DNA of 9,709 nt from CAZTNW01 sp964614945. Its GTDB lineage: Bacteria > Caldisericota > JANLFM01. The DNA is taken from NCBI GenBank assembly GCA_964614945.1, contig CAZTNW010000015.1:1-9709 (forward strand), written 5' to 3'. The position numbers and the translations under genes are program-made. Of the stretch, positions 6,594 to 9,709 are shown one piece after another. The first letter of the stretch is position 1. Each line of letters opens with the position of its first letter. Under the pieces are notes generated by a model. The model saw only the letters and a program-made list of their open reading frames with translations. It did not search any database and was not told the origin of the DNA.

Positions 6594-8408
6594 ATGACCC
6601 AATCCATCCGAAGATCACAATTCATAACCACTTATGGTCCGGGGGCAATTCTTGAAGGGCCAAACGGACCTCGAATTATTCCTGTGATAGAACAATCTGA
6701 CCTTTTTAATCAACAAAGGCAGGTACAGGATTTTGAGATTAGAGAGGAACGCTTACCCAGGGCTTTGCTTAATGGTTCAGGTATTTTTAGAATCCCATCG
6801 AATGCTGAATTGGGTGAGATTGATTCTCTTTCGTTATACAACACGAAACGATTCCCCACATGGTCTTTATGCCCCCGACATCAAATCTTATACAGAAAAA
6901 CACAGAGCGACAATGTTGCATGTCCCAGGTGTGGAGCATTATCATCTCCGGCAGAAGCATGGAATCAGTCAAATCGCCAAGCCATTCGTTTTGTTACAGC
7001 TTGTCCCGATGGGCATCTAGATGATGTCGATTGGGTGAAAGTTGCTCATAATAGAAACCATAACTGCCATCCTTCGTATTTAATTTGGCGAGGTGGAGGT
7101 GGCGCATTAAAAAATATCTCCATCGAATGTCCTTTATGTAGAGATTCCGGAAACTTTGGCTTCGCATACACCAGAGATTGGGAGTGTACGGGACGGTATC
7201 CCGAAAGAGAGACAACAGGTGCCGGACAGCCTATTCGATCTGGTTGTACAAAAGTCGCGAAAATCATCCAAAGGGGAGCTGCAAATTTAAGAATATCTGA
7301 AATAAAAACTGCTTTAACTATTCCTCCATGGGATTCGCCTATTCATCATCTCTTAGGAATGAACTCAATCAAGATTCGAATATTGGGTATTCAATTTCAA
7401 TCCAAATCACAATTAATGCAGTCTCTTTTACCTCTCGTTCAGGGGAACTTGCTAAACCAAGCCATATATGACGAAATTAATACCTACACAGAGCATGAAA
7501 TCCTGGAAGCGATTAACGTTATCCAGGCCGCAAATCCTATTCAATCTTCTAGACAATTAAGGTTAGATGAATTTGAAGCTCTTCAACGAGCTGCATCGAC
7601 TGGGCATCCTCCGGTTCCATCTTCAACTCCTGGCGGTCCCCCTCAATTTGAAATTATCTATCAACAAGTCAGAACAATTCCAGGGCCAGGAAATCATTAT
7701 CTTCGAATTACTCCGGTCAACCGCTTACGTGTCGTAATGGTACAGACAGGTTATAGGCGAGTACCTGGAGGAGATCCTACATTATCATCGGTTGTCGATT
7801 GTAGATATCATGATGGAAATCGTTATTGGTATCCAGGTGTGGAACTTTTCGGCGAAGGGATTTTTATTGATCTTGATCCCTCCACCAATCCCACTAGTCA
7901 TTTTCCACTTACGGGACATCCGGCGAACGTTTGGATGGATGCATGGTCAAATCCAGAATCTTTTTCTCAAAATTTACTCACTCCAGAGGATAGAGATCAA
8001 TTACATCCTGTATTTGTGTGGTGGCATACTATTTCACATCGACTTATCAATGCCCTTTCTGTCGATTCTGGCTATTCTTCTGCTGCGGTCCGAGAAAGGG
8101 TTTATGTTCGAATAGATGAAAATTCAGGTCAGGCATTAGGGGGGGTTCTACTTTACACAACCCAACCCGGAGGTGATGGAACACTCGGTGGAATGGTCGC
8201 TCTCGCACCTGCTTTTGACCGGGTTCTCAATTCAGCCTTGAGAACAATCGATGCCTGCTCGAATGATCCTCTATGCGGCGAGGAGCAGTTTGGTGCAGGT
8301 AAATATAATGGTGCAGCCTGCTATGCGTGTTCCCTTATATCTGAAACATCATGTGAGCATAGAAATATGCGACTGGATCGGAATCTGGTTTTGGAAAATC
8401 TCCCATGA
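6594..8408 (+). CDS. drmB: DISARM protein DrmB (DUF1998)
   Basis: This 604-residue protein is the DUF1998-containing partner of DrmA; in characterised DISARM the two form a complex needed for defence. The start RRSQFITTYGPGAI (from residue 6) is the standard opening of DrmB proteins. Cysteine-rich segments suggest several structural zinc sites: C93-x2-H96 with C110-x2-C113, the family signature CPDGHLDD at 137-144, C179-x2-C182, and a C-terminal cluster of Cys555, 561, 576, 579 and 587 within GAACYAC and ETSCEHRN, the hallmark of DUF1998. A helix containing WWHTISHRLI and SGYSSAAVRERVY, also family-typical, precedes it. No nuclease or ATPase motif is visible, so I expect it to act through DrmA. 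AAGGA at 6582-6586 lies 7 nt before the ATG, a good ribosome binding site that also overlaps the end of drmA. Its stop overlaps the drmC start by 4 nt. Confidence 0.95.
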   Translation: MTQSIRRSQFITTYGPGAILEGPNGPRIIPVIEQSDLFNQQRQVQDFEIREERLPRALLNGSGIFRIPSNAELGEIDSLSLYNTKRFPTWSLCPRHQILYRKTQSDNVACPRCGALSSPAEAWNQSNRQAIRFVTACPDGHLDDVDWVKVAHNRNHNCHPSYLIWRGGGGALKNISIECPLCRDSGNFGFAYTRDWECTGRYPERETTGAGQPIRSGCTKVAKIIQRGAANLRISEIKTALTIPPWDSPIHHLLGMNSIKIRILGIQFQSKSQLMQSLLPLVQGNLLNQAIYDEINTYTEHEILEAINVIQAANPIQSSRQLRLDEFEALQRAASTGHPPVPSSTPGGPPQFEIIYQQVRTIPGPGNHYLRITPVNRLRVVMVQTGYRRVPGGDPTLSSVVDCRYHDGNRYWYPGVELFGEGIFIDLDPSTNPTSHFPLTGHPANVWMDAWSNPESFSQNLLTPEDRDQLHPVFVWWHTISHRLINALSVDSGYSSAAVRERVYVRIDENSGQALGGVLLYTTQPGGDGTLGGMVALAPAFDRVLNSALRTIDACSNDPLCGEEQFGAGKYNGAACYACSLISETSCEHRNMRLDRNLVLENLP

Positions 8409-8917
8409 GTTCTATTCAGAACAAGGTAAATGTTGTTGTAACTGGAACTGAGTGGATGGGTAGCGGAGTCGGTTCCATTGAAACTGTTATAGCTGATCTA
8501 TTTAAGACAGTAATAAGCGAACTATATATTTCAGCTTATGCTATAAGTAACTCCTCCGATCTGTTTTTTGAATGGTTAGAAAAAGCGTTACAAAGAGGTA
8601 TAAAGGTAAAAATTTTGATTAATCGACTTGACGAACAGCCATTCGAAGTTAGAGGTAGATTAAAGAATTTATTAATAAATTATCCCCACTTTTTCCTATA
8701 CGAGTTCAAATCCACAGAAAATGTTGATTTACATGCAAAGGTAATTGCAATTGATCGTAAGAAAGCATTGGTCGGCTCCTCGAATCTTTCCAAAAGGGGT
8801 TTGATATCCAATTTTGAGATGGGTCTTTTGGCCGAAGGTCCAGTTGCAGATACAATAACAAATACCTTAGACAAGTTGGTCTTAAAATCTCTGAGAATTA
8901 TGGCCCATGATTTGTGA
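8405..8917 (+). CDS. drmC: DISARM phospholipase D-fold protein DrmC
   Basis: This 170-residue protein carries one complete HKD motif of the phospholipase D/Nuc superfamily: His110, Lys112 and Asp117, then GSSN at 124-127. Proteins with a single HKD, such as the Nuc endonuclease, form dimers with a shared active site, so a nuclease role is plausible. The preceding part has the usual alternating strand-helix pattern (ELYISAYAIS, GIKVKILINR). In the Bacillus DISARM system drmC was reported to be dispensable for protection against tested phages, so its exact role is open. The start ATG is forced close to the drmB stop by the ATGA overlap at 8405-8408, which points to translational coupling. It is short compared with the DrmC proteins I recall, but the motif and flanking strands are intact, so I see no sign of decay. 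It is the last gene of the operon. Confidence 0.88.
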   Translation: MSSIQNKVNVVVTGTEWMGSGVGSIETVIADLFKTVISELYISAYAISNSSDLFFEWLEKALQRGIKVKILINRLDEQPFEVRGRLKNLLINYPHFFLYEFKSTENVDLHAKVIAIDRKKALVGSSNLSKRGLISNFEMGLLAEGPVADTITNTLDKLVLKSLRIMAHDL

Positions 8918-8993
8918 GATTAGTTGTTGGTGGCGATCAAATAATTAACCAGATGAACGAGGAAATTTTTATCGGTAATATCCTCAATATGAG

Positions 8994-9032
8994 GGTCAAT
9001 TTAAATTTGGGAAATTCTAGACCAAATTGACC
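8994..9032. repeat. Imperfect AT-rich inverted repeat downstream of drmC
   Basis: GGTCAATTT at 8994-9002 is the exact reverse complement of AAATTGACC at 9024-9032, with a 21-nt loop. An overlapping alternative pairs AATTTGG at 9004-9010 with CCAAATT at 9022-9028. It lies about 75 bp after the drmC stop and could fold in the 3' end of the operon transcript, but the stem is AT-rich and no T-tract follows. I therefore do not call it a terminator with confidence. Confidence 0.4.
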
Positions 9033-9040
9033 TGCATGAA

Positions 9041-9050
9041 CCGTTCCCCC
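9041..9050 (+). repeat. Left copy of a short repeat flanking the metallophosphoesterase gene
   Basis: CCGTTCCCCC occurs here and again at 9700-9709. Extending left, the copies are TGAACCGTTCCCCC (9037-9050) and TGACCCGTTCCCCC (9696-9709), matching at 13 of 14 positions. This copy also contains CGTTCCC (9042-9048), which can pair with GGGAACG at 9063-9069. Confidence 0.5.
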
Positions 9051-9059
9051 TTAAGACTC

Positions 9060-9104
9060 TACGGGAACGACCTGCCAAGAACATCCTGCCAGGGCGTTCC
9101 CGTA
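9060..9104. repeat. Perfect 10-bp inverted repeat, strong hairpin
   Basis: TACGGGAACG at 9060-9069 and CGTTCCCGTA at 9095-9104 are exact reverse complements separated by 25 nt. The loop contains CCTGCCA twice (9071-9077 and 9085-9091). The left arm can instead pair with CGTTCCC at 9042-9048, so two mutually exclusive hairpins are possible. No T-run follows the right arm, so a standard intrinsic terminator is not supported. It could be a dispersed repeat or a transcript-stabilising or factor-dependent end structure between drmC and the following gene. Confidence 0.6.
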
Positions 9105-9135
9105 CTAATTCCTGGTAGAGAAATATAATTAGAGG

Positions 9136-9698
9136 ATGGTTACCAACAACACACTCGAAATCACTCTCGATACCTGGATTATTTCCGACACGCATTTCTT
9201 CCATGAGAATATCGGAAGGTATTGCAGCCGTCCTGAAAACTGGCAGGAATTGATCATTAAGAATTGGAATGATCTGGTTTCCCCAGACGAAACCATTCTG
9301 CACCTGGGTGACTTTGCGTTAGGCAACAAAACCAAGATTGATCTCCTTACTGGCATGTTAAAAGGCAGATTTTTTTGATCCAAGGCAACCATGACCGGAT
9401 CAGCAAATCTTATTGCGAAACCCGTGGCGTAATTTTGATTAAGAATTCCTTGAACGTCGAGTTATCCGATCAAATGAAATTGATCTTTTCACATCGCCCG
9501 ATCGTTCCTCTTGAAGATGGTTGGATCAACCTACATGGTCATATTCATAATGTTCCACCGCCGGCTGAAGGTTGTAATCTGGAACCGAACCATATCAATA
9601 TGAGTGTTGAGGTCAGGAAGTATCGTCCCTGGCGATTGGGTGATATTCTCAAAACCATCAAAGACCATCCAACAGAGAACGATGTGTCACTCCGTTGA
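9136..9698 (+). pseudogene. Metallophosphoesterase (calcineurin-like), interrupted by a frameshift at T7
   Basis: Two adjacent frames together encode one metallophosphoesterase of about 187 residues. The first part (9136-9378, 80 residues) has the metal ligands SDTH (Asp18, His20) and HLGDF (Asp59), then ends at TGA right after a run of seven T (9370-9376). The second frame (usable from 9375) continues at once with IQGNHD, SHRP and HGHIHN, supplying the remaining metal-binding and catalytic residues. One extra T, or two fewer, would restore a single frame. All catalytic motifs are conserved, so the break is recent, a sequencing error at a homopolymer, or is bypassed by slippage at the T-run. 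The ATG at 9136 is forced, because an in-frame TAG sits at 9130-9132; AGAGG touches the ATG, too close for a normal ribosome binding site. The family hydrolyses phosphoesters with two metal ions; the substrate is unknown. A link to DISARM is not established. Confidence 0.82.
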
Positions 9699-9699
9699 C

Positions 9700-9709
9700 C
9701 CGTTCCCCC
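9700..9709 (+). repeat. Right copy of the short repeat, at the window edge
   Basis: This is the second copy of CCGTTCCCCC. Its extended match begins at 9696 and overlaps the TGA stop (9696-9698) of the metallophosphoesterase gene. The window ends inside the element, so whether the hairpin seen at 9060-9104 follows here too cannot be judged. Confidence 0.5.

Noticed and set aside
7792..8115. A 107-codon plus-strand frame within drmB
   Set aside because: It overlaps conserved drmB sequence in another frame, and its product resembles no family I know.
9060..9104. Intrinsic transcription terminator
   Set aside because: The stem is strong, but the loop is 25 nt and no T-tract follows the right arm.
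9037..9135. Integron attC site before the metallophosphoesterase gene
   Set aside because: The inverted repeats lack a convincing GTTRRRY/RYYYAAC core pair, so the cassette idea is kept only as a flanking-repeat observation.
1..9709. CRISPR array, tRNA or rRNA gene
   Set aside because: No regularly spaced repeats, cloverleaf-like segments or rRNA-like stretches were seen on either strand.

Overview
The window is a bacterial anti-phage defence island. The sequence does not fix the host. Base composition looks moderate (roughly mid-40s percent GC by eye), several genes have recognisable Shine-Dalgarno signals, and there is no rRNA, tRNA or housekeeping gene to place it. I make no phylum call.

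Layout. At the left edge, on the minus strand and running off the window, is the N-terminal third or less of a type III-like restriction enzyme helicase subunit. It is divergent from the main operon. The two are separated by about 230 bp that hold a perfect 16-bp palindrome, a candidate operator. The main operon runs on the plus strand from 766 to 8917 and has five genes that overlap or nearly touch: a cytosine-5 DNA methyltransferase (drmMII-like), a HhH-GPD DNA glycosylase, a very large helicase (drmA), a DUF1998 protein (drmB) and a small phospholipase D-fold protein (drmC). Together drmMII, drmA, drmB and drmC form a class 2 DISARM system. After an intergenic stretch rich in inverted repeats comes a calcineurin-like metallophosphoesterase gene, broken by a frameshift at a run of seven T. 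A short repeat lies on both sides of that gene and overlaps its stop codon at the right end of the window.

How the genes fit together. In known DISARM systems the methyltransferase marks host DNA as self, and the DrmA-DrmB complex engages and blocks incoming unmethylated DNA. DrmC is an accessory PLD protein. The unusual part here is the glycosylase locked into the operon between the methyltransferase and drmA. Its active-site loop carries tyrosine where MutY has serine and endonuclease III has lysine, which is the arrangement of the archaeal T/G mismatch glycosylase MIG. The simplest reading is a built-in repair arm: DrmMII makes 5-methylcytosine, 5-methylcytosine deaminates to thymine, and the glycosylase removes the mismatched thymine, much as Vsr accompanies Dcm in enterobacteria. 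No SNF2-type drmD, usual in class 2 DISARM, is present next to the operon on either side within the window.
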